Shown here: piece by piece, positions 1-8,936 of the stretch
Layout of the letters: the number at the start of each line of letters is the position of its first letter
Position numbering within the stretch: position 1 is the stretch's first letter
The notes under the pieces: generated by a model
The model's input: the letters and a program-made list of their open reading frames with translations, nothing else
Databases searched by the model: none
Told to the model about the DNA's origin: nothing
Origin: Catalinimonas niigatensis
GTDB lineage: Bacteria > Bacteroidota > Bacteroidia > Cytophagales > Cyclobacteriaceae
Length of the DNA: 64,000 bases
Direction of reading: 5' to 3'
Assembly: GCF_030506285.1 (NCBI RefSeq)
Contig: NZ_CP119422.1
Span: 2,666,001 to 2,730,000 of the forward strand
Program-made: the position numbers and the translations under genes

Positions 1-1627
1 CCACACTATCTATCTTAACCAGGTCTTGGATATTACTATTATAACTGTTAATACTACCTCCTAAAAAAATATTATTGTTATCAATGATGGCTATAGCATA
101 GATATTGGGATACAGATTAGTCAAGAAATTGTTCCTATCAAAGTTCATATCTAATGAACCATCTTCATGCAAACGAACGATTCCCGACTTCAATTGACCA
201 TTGAACTCTCTGAATCCACCTCCTACTAAAATTTTTCCGTCTTCCTGTTCTGCCAAACTATAGACCTCATGGCTGGGCCCCTTACCTATATGTTCACTAA
301 AAATGGGATCAGCCTTTCCACTTAATGAGAGTTTAGCGATATTATTAGCTTCGACTCCATTGATCTCTGTAAAATTACCTGCCAAAATTAGCCCCCCATC
401 TTTGCTTTGTATGGTCTTACTAATATATGGCTTTCCTCCTAAATCCGGGGCAAAAGCTGTAATGATCTCTCCTTGCGCATCAAGAGCGACTATTCCTTTT
501 ACGTATGTATCATCTACCCTATTAAAGCCACCGCTTATCAATATCTTTTCCCCCTGAGAAATGATATTGTATAATTCTCCACTTTGAAAAGAATAAGCAT
601 AAAACTCATGTGTCTTTAAAGTATGGTTCAATGACCCATCTTCATTCAGCCAAATCAACCTTCTAAAGCTGCCTTTTTCATATTCATAATCATACCCCAC
701 AGCTATGTATTTTCCTGAAGGCAACTGATAGATTGAACTTATGGACTGAAAAGCATTGGCAGTTGGCCCAGGAAGTATAAAACTATGATCTAAAGACCCA
801 TCGGCATTGAGCCTCAAGAGTCCGGGAGCAGGAGTGTTATCATAAAAATCAAAGTACCCGTGTACAATATATTTTCCATCCTTCTGAGGTACCACTTGCT
901 GTATGTTGGGATAATCACCCTTCAGTTCTCCTTTAAGTTGAAAAGTTTCGTCTATTGTTCCATTTTCATTAAGTCTCGCCATAAATGGCTTATCGTGATA
1001 TATCCCATTTTCATCAGTGATATATGCTGCTCCATAAACCAGGATTTTGCCATCAGATTGCACCACTGGATGTATATTATGATCCTTTTTTGAATATTTG
1101 GAAAAGCTACCATCCACTTTTCCAGAATCATCCAACCTTATTAAAGAGATTTCATGAACACCATTATTCCACACGTCCACAAAGGCTATGCATTTATCCC
1201 CCTGTACCACAAATTGATTAATATAACCTAAACTTTGGTCAATTTGAAACTCTTCGTCTCTGGAACCATTACTTAACATTCTTATTAAACGTCTACTATA
1301 TCCATCATCACTATATTCTTCTAAATAGAGTCTGTCCCTGCTATCTATTTTCATCCTCATAAACGGCTCCTTATAGTAGGGCAGACGATAAGCCGCATCC
1401 ATTGATCCGTCAGTATTAAGGCGTATGATATTTGAAGTTTTTACATATCCATAACTTTCAATATCTCCTTCCAGGATAATTTTTCCGTCAGACTGTAACA
1501 GCATGTTGTAGGGTGAGGGATATGTCCTTAGAAAAGGCTTAAACTGATGATCAATATTTTGGCTTTTAAGTAACCCAGGTAGTAGCACGAGCAAGAGAGT
1601 GCAGAGTTTTAAGTAAAAACTATTCAT
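1..1627 (-). CDS. Delta-60 repeat beta-propeller secreted protein (3' end beyond window)
   Basis: The minus-strand frame opens at an ATG at 1627 and stays open to base 1, so at least 542 codons are present and the C-terminus is missing. The N-terminus is a signal peptide (MNSFYLKLCTLLLVLLPGLL, then KSQN). The rest is a series of short repeats of the type RLNxDGSxDxxF alternating with QSDGKILVxG. I see at least seven copies, for example RLNTDGSMDAAY, RLNADGSLDHSF and RLHEDGSLDMNF. This is the signature of delta-60 repeats (DUF5122 family), which fold as beta-propeller blades in secreted Bacteroidota proteins, often with a C-terminal T9SS sorting domain. Whether that domain is present cannot be seen here. 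No enzymatic function can be assigned; a surface or adhesive role is likely from the family. Confidence 0.85.
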   Translation of the reverse strand, partial: MNSFYLKLCTLLLVLLPGLLKSQNIDHQFKPFLRTYPSPYNMLLQSDGKIILEGDIESYGYVKTSNIIRLNTDGSMDAAYRLPYYKEPFMRMKIDSRDRLYLEEYSDDGYSRRLIRMLSNGSRDEEFQIDQSLGYINQFVVQGDKCIAFVDVWNNGVHEISLIRLDDSGKVDGSFSKYSKKDHNIHPVVQSDGKILVYGAAYITDENGIYHDKPFMARLNENGTIDETFQLKGELKGDYPNIQQVVPQKDGKYIVHGYFDFYDNTPAPGLLRLNADGSLDHSFILPGPTANAFQSISSIYQLPSGKYIAVGYDYEYEKGSFRRLIWLNEDGSLNHTLKTHEFYAYSFQSGELYNIISQGEKILISGGFNRVDDTYVKGIVALDAQGEIITAFAPDLGGKPYISKTIQSKDGGLILAGNFTEINGVEANNIAKLSLSGKADPIFSEHIGKGPSHEVYSLAEQEDGKILVGGGFREFNGQLKSGIVRLHEDGSLDMNFDRNNFLTNLYPNIYAIAIIDNNNIFLGGSINSYNSNIQDLVKIDSV

Positions 1628-1882
1628 AAATAATTTTTTTAGTGACTTATTCTGCAATAATACTTAATTATTTATATATAATATTAATAAAGTTTTATTT
1701 TACTTTTCTATATTAATCCGCATACATTTTCACTGACTGGCATCATTTTAGGAAAAAGCTCTTCCTTATCTGCTGATACAAGAGTCTTCCAGCCTCATTG
1801 ACAGAAATCTGCCATTTGCACTTCAGGCTTTGCTTTTAGAGAAAGAATTGGATACTTTACTCTGCAATAGCTTATCATCTCT

Positions 1883-2686
1883 ATGTTCCATTTCAGCCCT
1901 ATATCAGATGCCGAACTGGCATTGCTAAGGCAGCAATGCTATCTTTCATTGACAGCTCCCATGGATGGGATGTGGGACAGCCTGATCCATAGGGCAGTGG
2001 TCAAAGGCATTTTTTATAAAGAAACTTGTATCGGTTATCTATGTCACGATCAGGCGTTTACCCTCATCAACTTTTTTGTGCAGGATGTCTGGCTTAACCA
2101 GAAAGCAGTCATCCTTGCGCAATTGCTGGATGAAGATGCCTATCCGCAAGCCTATGTGAGCACCAACCATCCCTGTTTCCTGGCAGCCTGCATGGAGTTT
2201 ACCAAAGAAATTTCTATCTATTATTACCTTTTTGAAGACATGCGTGATATAGCACAGCAGGCTATGCTTTCTCCCGAATTTATTGACGCTGATTTTGTAA
2301 AAGCTGAGCAGGAAGATGTAGATAAGATTGTCCAGTTTTGCCAGCAAACCACTACGGCTGACAAAGCCTGGTTAACACAGTATATTCAGGAATGGGTAGA
2401 TAAAGAGGGTGTATATTATCTGAATAGAGAGGGGGAAATCCTGGGTACCTGTGAAATCCGGAAGAGCGAAACCCAGGCCGTATATGCTGACTTAGGAGCT
2501 ATTGTCTCTGCTGATCATCGTACCAAAGGATTAGGCACTTACCTGATGTTGAAAGCAAAAGCCATCTGCTACGAACAAGATTTGCGACCCATCTGCTCTT
2601 GCCGTTATGACAATGCAGGTTCCAAAAGAATGATTGAAAACTCCGGATTTGTGAACAAACATCTGATGCTGAAATTACGCTTTTAG
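1883..2686 (+). CDS. GNAT family N-acetyltransferase
   Basis: A 267-residue protein starting at ATG 1883. The C-terminal third carries the acetyl-CoA-binding motif A of GNAT enzymes: a beta strand (LGAIVS) followed by HRTKGLGTYL at about residues 212-221, the Q/R-x-x-G-x-G/A loop, and then helix MLKAKAICYE. The later segment N-AGSKRMIENSGF is the usual motif B region. The N-terminal half (about 1-130) is not recognisable and may be a second, degenerate GNAT-like domain, as in two-domain acetyltransferases. The substrate is unknown. The gene stands alone, with 255 bp of AT-rich DNA upstream and a convergent neighbour downstream. Confidence 0.85.
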   Translation: MFHFSPISDAELALLRQQCYLSLTAPMDGMWDSLIHRAVVKGIFYKETCIGYLCHDQAFTLINFFVQDVWLNQKAVILAQLLDEDAYPQAYVSTNHPCFLAACMEFTKEISIYYYLFEDMRDIAQQAMLSPEFIDADFVKAEQEDVDKIVQFCQQTTTADKAWLTQYIQEWVDKEGVYYLNREGEILGTCEIRKSETQAVYADLGAIVSADHRTKGLGTYLMLKAKAICYEQDLRPICSCRYDNAGSKRMIENSGFVNKHLMLKLRF

Positions 2687-3178
2687 CCTTAACTTCCTGG
2701 CATCAGGTGATGCTTATGAAAGAATAGGATAGCAACAAAACATCAATTCTCTTGAGCTGCTTTTACACAAGTCAACAAAAAATCAGTGAGTTTAGGTTTT
2801 TGTAAGTAGTTGCTCAACATTTGTGTTTTTATAGTTTTATGCTTACAGATTGCAATTTTGATAAAGCTACTGCTTAGTTTCTTACTGTTTTTTTTTCTAA
2901 CAGTATTTTATCCCAGTAAAAAAAGGCTAACAACAGCAAGGTGGCGCGCTGTCATTAGCCTTAATCTGTTTAGTTAAAAAAATGGGATTAACATTGTTTT
3001 TTCTATGACCCTCATCAGGGGTAAAGGGTTGGTATGGAAAAAGAAATATTGTTAAAAATATTTAAGCGTCTGGTTGTCAGCCACATTCATTTAATTTTAA
3101 AAAAATAGAGATATAACTCCCCGTGGCGCTTCTATCAGAAGTTTGACTCTTTCAGAACCTACAGTTGAGTAAGATTTC
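2687..3178. other. Intergenic region between convergent genes
   Basis: About 490 bases between the convergent GNAT and FAD-oxidase genes. The only structure I can support is the hairpin at 2925-2960. No plausible small gene was seen in either strand. Confidence 0.6.
2925..2960 (-). terminator. Rho-independent terminator candidate
   Basis: The inverted repeat GGCTAA / TTAGCC has an inner paired segment CAGC / GCTG. On the minus strand it is followed at once by a run of seven T, so it suits the FAD-oxidase transcript, although it lies about 220 bases beyond that gene's stop. Confidence 0.55.
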
Positions 3179-4717
3179 TTAAGATTCAGCTGCCCTATTG
3201 CTTTCGTTGCTTTGCAGTTCCCCTTTTGGCATAGCCAGACGCAGTCGATCGGCAAAGCCATTCAGGAAAGTACCTATAGGATTGAATCGTAACATCACTT
3301 TCTGCCAATTGTCAAACTTAGGATACCATTTGCGGATGAGTTCGGGATGTCCGTCCAAACGGTTAATGATTTTGCCCCAGTGAGGTTTACCCCCCATCTT
3401 TAGGTTCAGATCCTGATAAGCATTAAGTATCAATCTTGACTTGCGCTGCTTCACCAAAGCCGGATTACCGATATAACAGACATCCATCTGGTATTCAGGT
3501 GAGATATATGCTTTTGAGGCCTGAACAAAACGTATCGTAGGAGCCGAACTGGGATAGACATCTACATGAGTTACTAATTCTTTTACCTTCGCAAAAATAG
3601 CTTCTATCACCTGAATATATTCAGCAGGTTGGTGCATATCATAGGCAAACTCAGCCCCATGTCCCTGGCTGGCAATAAATTCCAGTCCCTGGAAAAGCAC
3701 TTTGTAGGATTTATCTACATAAGTCTGATCTCTTACCAGTCTAATGGATTGGTTCAGTGAAGCTGGGATGAGGCGAGGCAGGTAATTGACAATGAGTAAA
3801 GTCAGGTAGTAAGTGATCGGGATGCTGCCCAGAATAAGGCTTAGCAGGTTTCGTGTTCTGTCCCGTAACTTGCGCTGCCTGGGTTTATCTACCTCAAAGG
3901 TACGGGCGATCATACAACTGTGGTTACCCTCTATTTCATAGGGATTAATGACAATAAATAGGCTCCTGATCGATTTCCTGACTAACCTGCCTTCCATTTT
4001 GATCGGATAGTCGTCAAAGATAGAGCCATCCATAAGTTGCTGCTTCAGTTCGGACCATTGCATGACAGCACGATTTTCGTATAGCCAGTAGCGCGGTCGT
4101 ACTTCTATAATGTAGGAATGTACAATACCGGTATAGCCCATACTGACCAACGTACTATAAAATACCTCATTATCCTGTATTAAGGTGATCTCTTCTTCAT
4201 GATGCCGGGCGGCCAGTGTGATTCCCTGCGAAGGTTCTATTCTATACGTTTTACCTTCTGCTGCGACCAGCAAAATGGAACGCACCATAGCAGGTAATGA
4301 CTTCAGGTTTCGTCCTGCTCCATGCGTTCCTGTCGCAATAGCTCCACTGATGGTCTGGTTATCAATGGCACCCATATTGATGAGTGCGAGTTTCTTCTTA
4401 TCCAGCATACGGTTGAGCTTATGGATAGGGATACCAGCTTCCACTTCCACCAGGGAGTTACCTTCTACTTCTGCCTGATCAGTTTCCAGTATATCCATCT
4501 TATCTAAGTAACGCATATCCAGCAGGAAGCCATCAGGCATAGCCACATCAGAATAGGAATGGCCTGCTCCTACCGCACGTATCCTGAAACCCTCTTGCTC
4601 TGCTTCCCGCACCGCTTCCTGTATGTCCCTCAAATGCTCAGGAAGTAAAAATTTATAAGGAAAAACCTCATGCTGGTTGATTTTATTCTTCCAACGGCGG
4701 TGACGAAACTCTTTCAT
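3179..4717 (-). CDS. FAD-binding, D-arabinono-1,4-lactone oxidase-type oxidoreductase
   Basis: I start the gene at ATG 4717 (512 residues, MKEFRHRRW...). An in-frame GTG lies eight codons upstream. The N-terminal half is a PCMH-type FAD domain with the motif GAGHSYSD at about residues 50-57; in the L-gulonolactone/arabinonolactone oxidase family the His of this motif can carry the flavin covalently. A second FAD motif, IATGTHGAGRN, follows. Near the C-terminus, GGKPHWGK (His about 446) is the family's catalytic HWxK motif. Family members oxidise aldonolactones or sugar alcohols; the true substrate here is unknown. A central hydrophobic stretch (LLSLILGSIPITYYLTLLIVN) suggests membrane association, as in the eukaryotic enzymes. 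It is a single gene with no operon partner. Confidence 0.85.
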   Translation of the reverse strand: MKEFRHRRWKNKINQHEVFPYKFLLPEHLRDIQEAVREAEQEGFRIRAVGAGHSYSDVAMPDGFLLDMRYLDKMDILETDQAEVEGNSLVEVEAGIPIHKLNRMLDKKKLALINMGAIDNQTISGAIATGTHGAGRNLKSLPAMVRSILLVAAEGKTYRIEPSQGITLAARHHEEEITLIQDNEVFYSTLVSMGYTGIVHSYIIEVRPRYWLYENRAVMQWSELKQQLMDGSIFDDYPIKMEGRLVRKSIRSLFIVINPYEIEGNHSCMIARTFEVDKPRQRKLRDRTRNLLSLILGSIPITYYLTLLIVNYLPRLIPASLNQSIRLVRDQTYVDKSYKVLFQGLEFIASQGHGAEFAYDMHQPAEYIQVIEAIFAKVKELVTHVDVYPSSAPTIRFVQASKAYISPEYQMDVCYIGNPALVKQRKSRLILNAYQDLNLKMGGKPHWGKIINRLDGHPELIRKWYPKFDNWQKVMLRFNPIGTFLNGFADRLRLAMPKGELQSNESNRAAES

Positions 4718-5095
4718 GGCAGGATACAACTTATTGAACACCAGTAATTTAGTAAAATTATTTCATGTGAGAAATCCTTTATACTTCATAGATGCATAAA
4801 TTATCCAATACCGTTTCCTGTACATGACGAGAACCCTCTCAAATCAGTTTTTCCATTATATTCAATCTTTTTATTCTATACTGTCAATACGTATTATAAA
4901 TATGATTTATGTCGAGAGAACAAAAAAGCTTTATCAGTTTCGGTACTGCTTTTTTTCTTTCTCTGAAAAAACTTTCAGTCCAAAATCAGAATTTATGAAA
5001 ATGAAAATTTTTGTTGTCTTATATTTCCAATTTCACTATCCTTATTAGCTGTTTGACAGCCTTATTTATCCTTCACTCAAACAAACTACAAGACT
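4718..5095. other. AT-rich divergent intergenic region
   Basis: Upstream region shared by the FAD oxidase (minus) and mscL (plus). It is strongly AT-rich. A 74-codon open frame at 4824-5048 looks like random AT-rich sequence and is not called. I see no confident promoter. Confidence 0.4.
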
Positions 5096-5524
5096 ATGAG
5101 CCTCATTAAAGAATTTAAAGAGTTCGCCATGAAAGGCAACATCATTGATCTGGCTGTTGCAGTTATCATTGGTGCCGCTTTTGGCAAGATTGTTTCTTCC
5201 TTTGTCAATGACATCCTTATGCCTCCCATCGGTCTGATGCTGGGCGGTGTTGACTTCACTGATTTGGTGATTGTGCTCAAAGAAGGTGTAGAAGGCGTAG
5301 ATCCGGTGACGCTCAACTATGGTATGTTCCTTCAGACAGTGATTGACTTTCTGATTGTTGCTTTCAGTATCTTTATGGTGATCAAGGTTTATCAGAGAAT
5401 GCAAAAGAAGGAAGAAGCTGCGCCTGTCCCCCCTGCTCCTCCTACTTTGCAAGAATCACTGCTTGCCGAGATCAGAGACTTGCTCAAAGAAGACCGTAAT
5501 AAGTCTATCCCTCCTTTGGTATAA
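5096..5524 (+). CDS. mscL: Large-conductance mechanosensitive channel MscL
   Basis: A 142-residue protein that matches MscL along its whole length. It has an N-terminal amphipathic helix ([15 protein letters not shown]), the pore-lining TM1 at about 17-45 with small residues packed as in [20 protein letters not shown], the periplasmic loop, TM2 at about 76-99, and a C-terminal bundle helix at about 116-133 ([12 protein letters not shown]). Between TM2 and the last helix is a proline-rich linker (PVPPAPP). The homopentamer opens under membrane tension and releases solutes on hypo-osmotic shock. The gene is monocistronic, with a hairpin terminator directly behind it. Confidence 0.97.
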   Translation: MSLIKEFKEFAMKGNIIDLAVAVIIGAAFGKIVSSFVNDILMPPIGLMLGGVDFTDLVIVLKEGVEGVDPVTLNYGMFLQTVIDFLIVAFSIFMVIKVYQRMQKKEEAAPVPPAPPTLQESLLAEIRDLLKEDRNKSIPPLV

Positions 5525-5532
5525 ATTTTTTG

Positions 5533-5558
5533 TCTCCTCTTAATCCATAAAGAGGAGA
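5533..5558 (+). terminator. Terminator of mscL
   Basis: A perfect 9-bp stem (TCTCCTCTT / AAGAGGAGA) with an 8-base loop, starting 9 bases after the mscL stop and followed by the T-rich stretch TTCTTTCATTCT. Confidence 0.8.
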
Positions 5559-5572
5559 TTCTTTCATTCTAA

Positions 5573-5758
5573 TTAGCTGTCTCTCTGGTACAAGTTAATC
5601 ACAATTCTGTATTGCTCACACTTATGTTATTTGCCGCAGCATTGGGCATGTTGGTGGAAGGCCGTAAATGGTTTGGCAAAGTATCCGGCATCATCATCAC
5701 CGTCTCTTTCAGTATTTTACTGGTTAATCTGGATATCATTATCAGCTTACGAGCCTAA
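5573..5758 (+). pseudogene. N-terminal remnant of a DUF819-type membrane protein
   Basis: A short open frame (ATG at 5624, 44 residues; the open frame begins at 5573). It reads like the start of DUF819/YjcL-type membrane proteins: LVQVNHNSVLL, then LFAAALGMLVEGRKWFGKVSG, then IIITVSFSILLVNLDII. These proteins are usually about 400 residues with some 10 helices. Here the frame stops at once after the second helix and no further part of the gene follows, so this is probably a truncated relic. It could instead be a genuine two-helix peptide. The family match is from memory of its pattern, not from a search. Confidence 0.45.
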
Positions 5759-5881
5759 GCGTGCCAGTATATGACAACACTAAGCAATGTGATTGACATT
5801 GACATCGGATTACTCCTTCGCTAAAATTTTGTATAGGATGGGAGCAACTTCTAATTTGGTCAGCATGACAATTCATCAAGG

Positions 5882-6643
5882 ATGAAATCTACAGAAAGAT
5901 TTACCAACAGAGTAGCAAACTATCACCTATACCGCCCTAGCTATGCGGAGGCATTTCTGCATGACTTGAAAGGCCTGCTTAAACTTTCTTCGGAAGCCAG
6001 AATTGCAGACATAGGCTCCGGAACAGGTATTTTGAGCCGCCAGTTGCTGGAAGCAGGCTGGCAGGCAATTGGCATAGAGCCCAATGATGCGATGCGTCAG
6101 AGGGCAGAAAAACAATTAGGAGCATACAGTCAGTTTCGTAGCCTCAAAGGTACGGCTGAAAATACCTCACTGGAAGCCAACAGTATTGACACAATCGTAG
6201 CTGCTCAGGCTTTTCATTGGTTTGAGCCAGAAGTTGCCCGGCAGGAGTTTCTTCGCATACTTAAACCCGGTAGAAAAGTAGTATTGGTTTGGAACATCAG
6301 GCAGCATTCTACTGACTTCCTGAAAGCGTATGAAGACTTCTTGCATCAATATGCTACAGATTATCAATTGGTAGATCACCAGCGATTTGACTGGGAAGGA
6401 ATTGCCCGTTTTTTCAGAAATCAATACCAGCGAAAAGAGGCTCTTAATCCGCAAATGATGGATTGGCAAAAACTGTGGGGCTATTATCAGTCTTGTTCTT
6501 ATGCATTGCCCGAAAAACATCCTAACTTTACTCAGAGCAAAATAGCTTTAAAGAAGATATTTGACATACATGCCAAGCATGGGCAAATAAACATGCTATA
6601 TCACACCATCTGGTACATAGGCTCTATGGAAACACCTTCCTGA
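5882..6643 (+). CDS. Class I SAM-dependent methyltransferase
   Basis: A 253-residue protein. Motif I for S-adenosylmethionine binding is IADIGSGTGILS at about 41-52, followed by the acidic strand end GIEPNDAMR. Then come TAENTSLEANSIDTIVAAQAFHWF, the methyltransferase-11/25 pattern with the HWF signature, and LRILKPGRKVVLVWN. This matches the cytosolic small-molecule methyltransferases (ubiE/Tam1-like). The substrate cannot be inferred. It starts at ATG 5882 and stands alone; a hairpin overlaps its stop codon. Confidence 0.88.
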   Translation: MKSTERFTNRVANYHLYRPSYAEAFLHDLKGLLKLSSEARIADIGSGTGILSRQLLEAGWQAIGIEPNDAMRQRAEKQLGAYSQFRSLKGTAENTSLEANSIDTIVAAQAFHWFEPEVARQEFLRILKPGRKVVLVWNIRQHSTDFLKAYEDFLHQYATDYQLVDHQRFDWEGIARFFRNQYQRKEALNPQMMDWQKLWGYYQSCSYALPEKHPNFTQSKIALKKIFDIHAKHGQINMLYHTIWYIGSMETPS

Positions 6644-6658
6644 TCCTTAACGATCAGG
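6639..6658 (+). terminator. Hairpin overlapping the methyltransferase stop
   Basis: A perfect inverted repeat CCTGATC / GATCAGG with a 6-base loop. The stop codon TGA lies inside the left arm. There is no T run after it on the plus strand, so it may act as a weak terminator or 3' end stabiliser. Confidence 0.45.
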
Positions 6659-6666
6659 CATAAAAA

Positions 6667-6689
6667 AGCCCGCTGGATACCAGCAGGCT
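6667..6689 (-). terminator. Terminator of the outer-membrane protein gene
   Basis: Stem AGCCCGCTGG / CCAGCAGGCT (one C-A mismatch) with a 3-base loop, followed by six T on the minus strand. It lies about 20 bases beyond the stop of the minus-strand gene ending at 6711. Confidence 0.75.
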
Positions 6690-6710
6690 AAGCAACGAGT
6701 ATGATATCCC

Positions 6711-7367
6711 CTAGAAATTGAAGCGAATTCCTCCTCCTCCCTGCAAACGAAGAAAGAGAGGATCATCCAAAAGCTCTACAAACAAAGTAAGGTCAGCAAA
6801 CAAAGACAAGGGTACATCACGGAAAGAATAATCCAATCCCCCAATGAAATCAGCACCAAAATCCACATCGGTGACAGATTCCCAGCGCTCTCTCCGATCA
6901 TTGTTATTGGGGCCTGCCCAATAACGGTAGCGATAATCCACTGAAGTAGAACGCAACTGCCCACCCAAGCCTATATACCAGGCAAAATGATCCGGCCCAT
7001 CTATGGGAATTTGTTTGAATGCCAGATAATGAAGCTGCACACTAATCGCAGAGCGAAAACGGCTATCCAGATAGACATAATCGTCAAAATACCGATCGTT
7101 GTTAAATTCTCTTTGTGCATTGAAACCCATCAGCCCGGTACGGCCTACATTGAGTTCCAGCGCTCTACTGCCTAGGAAACGTTTTACTGAGAGCCCTGTG
7201 GGGTCACCTACTCTTAGGCCTATACCCCATTGGTAAGCTGCCTGAGGTGCCATCACCTGCTTCTGTATATTGTTTTTCTCTGTCGGCTCAGTATGCATCG
7301 CAAGTACCTGTGCCTGTACCTGAAACCCCATCACTAAAAGCGTAATCACGCCTACTATTTTTTTCAT
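6711..7367 (-). CDS. Outer-membrane beta-barrel protein
   Basis: I choose ATG 7367 (218 residues, MKKIVGVITLL...), because the longer frame would need a TTG four codons upstream and the signal peptide begins with MKKI. The signal peptide ends near VQAQ. The mature part has the pattern WGIGLRVGDPTGLSVKRFLG, then alternating aromatic/polar strands (YIGLGGQLRST, FGADFIGGLDYSF, LSLFADLTLFVEL) and ends in GGGGIRFNF, a typical beta-barrel C-terminus with terminal Phe. This is a small Bacteroidota porin-like family of unknown function, localised to the outer membrane. A terminator follows. Confidence 0.8.
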   Translation of the reverse strand: MKKIVGVITLLVMGFQVQAQVLAMHTEPTEKNNIQKQVMAPQAAYQWGIGLRVGDPTGLSVKRFLGSRALELNVGRTGLMGFNAQREFNNDRYFDDYVYLDSRFRSAISVQLHYLAFKQIPIDGPDHFAWYIGLGGQLRSTSVDYRYRYWAGPNNNDRRERWESVTDVDFGADFIGGLDYSFRDVPLSLFADLTLFVELLDDPLFLRLQGGGGIRFNF

Positions 7368-7575
7368 CCTTTGTGCCAATTTGATCAGAATATAAAGTCT
7401 TCAAAAATAGGAGCTTCTTCAGAAGTGATAAAAGAATAAAAAGCCTGAACATTACATGCCCATAAAAGAGCTCATTCATTCTCTATACTCAGCTTTTTAT
7501 CTTCAACTTTTCGTAATGGCAAATACTAAAAACGCTTTTGTTTGGAAAAACCAGGGCAATAGAAATGGTATCGCT

Positions 7576-8166
7576 TTAAACGATGTGCTGACGATAAGGG
7601 GCAAATTCATAGTACTTAGGTCGGGAGTCCAGGCGGACATGCAGACAGGGCACACCCAGTCCGGAGGTGCTTACCCAGAGAGGCTGTTGGCTTATTTTCA
7701 CTTCTACTAATTCTCCCAGCTTTTGCCAAAGGGCATGTTGTTGGGCAGGGGCTGCATGCCTGACAAAAGCTGCAATATGTGCATAATGTTGGGCAACTCC
7801 CTGGGGAACAGGAACCAAAAGATGGGCATCACCACCAAGATTGCTAAAGTTACCTACACTCTCTGATGTATGTACCAAATGTTGTTGAAAGGCAGAGCAA
7901 TCAGCTTCTCTTCCTGCCAGTTGTGGGCTATCCAGGAGTACAAACTCAAAGAGTTGATGTTGGTTCTTTTCTGTCAGAGGAGGACATTCCCAGAAGAAAG
8001 CATCAAAAGGAGAGTGGGCAAGTAAAGCAGAAAAAAATTTACGGAAAGCAGCCTTCTTCTGCCAAAGCCAAATGACCTGAGCATAGGTAAGTTTTCGCTT
8101 TCCTGACTGTATAAAGTATTGCAAAACATGTCCGTTTTGTAGCTTATCTGTAATAGCTTGCCACAT
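7576..8166 (-). CDS. DUF6940-like conserved hypothetical protein
   Basis: A 196-residue soluble protein without a signal peptide. Recognisable blocks are FFWECPPL, FEFVLLDSP, LLVPVPQ, YAHIAAFVRHA and the C-terminal STSGLGVPCLHVRLDSRPKYY. These fit a family found in bacteria and plants that I believe is catalogued as DUF6940; its function is unknown. It is divergent from the DJ-1/PfpI gene, with 100 bp between the two starts, so they may share control. The family name is from memory; that a real conserved gene is present is much safer. Confidence 0.7.
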   Translation of the reverse strand: MWQAITDKLQNGHVLQYFIQSGKRKLTYAQVIWLWQKKAAFRKFFSALLAHSPFDAFFWECPPLTEKNQHQLFEFVLLDSPQLAGREADCSAFQQHLVHTSESVGNFSNLGGDAHLLVPVPQGVAQHYAHIAAFVRHAAPAQQHALWQKLGELVEVKISQQPLWVSTSGLGVPCLHVRLDSRPKYYEFAPYRQHIV

Positions 8167-8265
8167 GGTCTGATTGGTTTTTTCAGTATAATATTAGAAA
8201 TTGAAATAAGCTTTTAGAAATTATTTACTCTATTCATCAATTGTATTTTATCATTATTGTATTTC

Positions 8266-8823
8266 ATGAAAATCGCTTATATCCTCTTTAACGGAATCAC
8301 CTGGCTGGACTTCTTTGGGGTGTATGATCCGCTGACCCGTTTACAATCTTTGAAATTTATACCTAAATTACACTGGGACCTTTGTGCTTTTACTGATAAG
8401 GTATCTGACAACTTTGGGTTACAGGTAGTACCTACCAAAATAAAAGAATCGCTGGCTGCCTACGATGCTATTATCGTTCCCGGAGGGTTTGGTACCAGAC
8501 CTCTTCGTTTTGACAAGGCTTTTCTGGATTGGATACGTACCGCTGAGCCGGTAAAACAAAAAATCTCTGTTTGTACAGGAAGCCTGATCCTGGGTGCAGC
8601 CGGCTTCTTATCTCATCGCAGAGCTACTACCAATTTCCAGGAATATGATATCCTCAAGCCTTACTGCAAAGAGGTAGTTGCTGAACGCATTGTAGAAGAT
8701 CAGAATATCATCACGACGGGTGCCGTATCTTCCTCTATAGATTTAGGGCTATACCTCTGTGAGAAATGGGCCAGCAAAGAAGCGGCGCTTCAGGTAAGAA
8801 AACGTATGGAGTATCGGGGTTAA
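8266..8823 (+). CDS. DJ-1/PfpI family protein (glutamine amidotransferase-like fold)
   Basis: Starts at ATG 8266 (185 residues, MKIAYILFNG). An upstream TTG would add only three residues. The fold is clear: IAYILFNGITWLDFFGVYDPL, the glycine loop IIVPGGFG (about 70-76), and the nucleophile elbow ISVCTGSLILGAAGFL with Cys103, followed by HRRATTNF. This is the arrangement of the AraC-N/isonitrile hydratase-like branch of DJ-1/PfpI (Cys then His-Arg-x-Ala-Thr). Members include isocyanide hydratases, glyoxalases and ligand sensors. There is no HTH domain, so it is a stand-alone enzyme. A strong hairpin follows. Confidence 0.88.
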   Translation: MKIAYILFNGITWLDFFGVYDPLTRLQSLKFIPKLHWDLCAFTDKVSDNFGLQVVPTKIKESLAAYDAIIVPGGFGTRPLRFDKAFLDWIRTAEPVKQKISVCTGSLILGAAGFLSHRRATTNFQEYDILKPYCKEVVAERIVEDQNIITTGAVSSSIDLGLYLCEKWASKEAALQVRKRMEYRG

Positions 8824-8872
8824 GCACAATAGGGGTTTCCCTGATTGAAGAGAGACATAAAGATAATATAGA

Positions 8873-8905
8873 CCGGAAATCAAGGCTATCGCATCTGATT
8901 TCCGG
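8873..8905 (+). terminator. Terminator between PfpI and esterase genes
   Basis: A perfect 10-bp stem CCGGAAATCA / TGATTTCCGG with a 13-base loop, followed by ATTCTTATTC. It lies between two convergent genes and could serve both. Confidence 0.65.
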
Positions 8906-8936
8906 ATTCTTATTCAAGATTACTCCCTCATTTAGG

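Noticed and set aside
4824-5048. 74-codon frame upstream of mscL
   Set aside because: Low-complexity AT-rich sequence, rich in Phe/Ile/Tyr, no recognisable motif, and it fills the expected promoter region.
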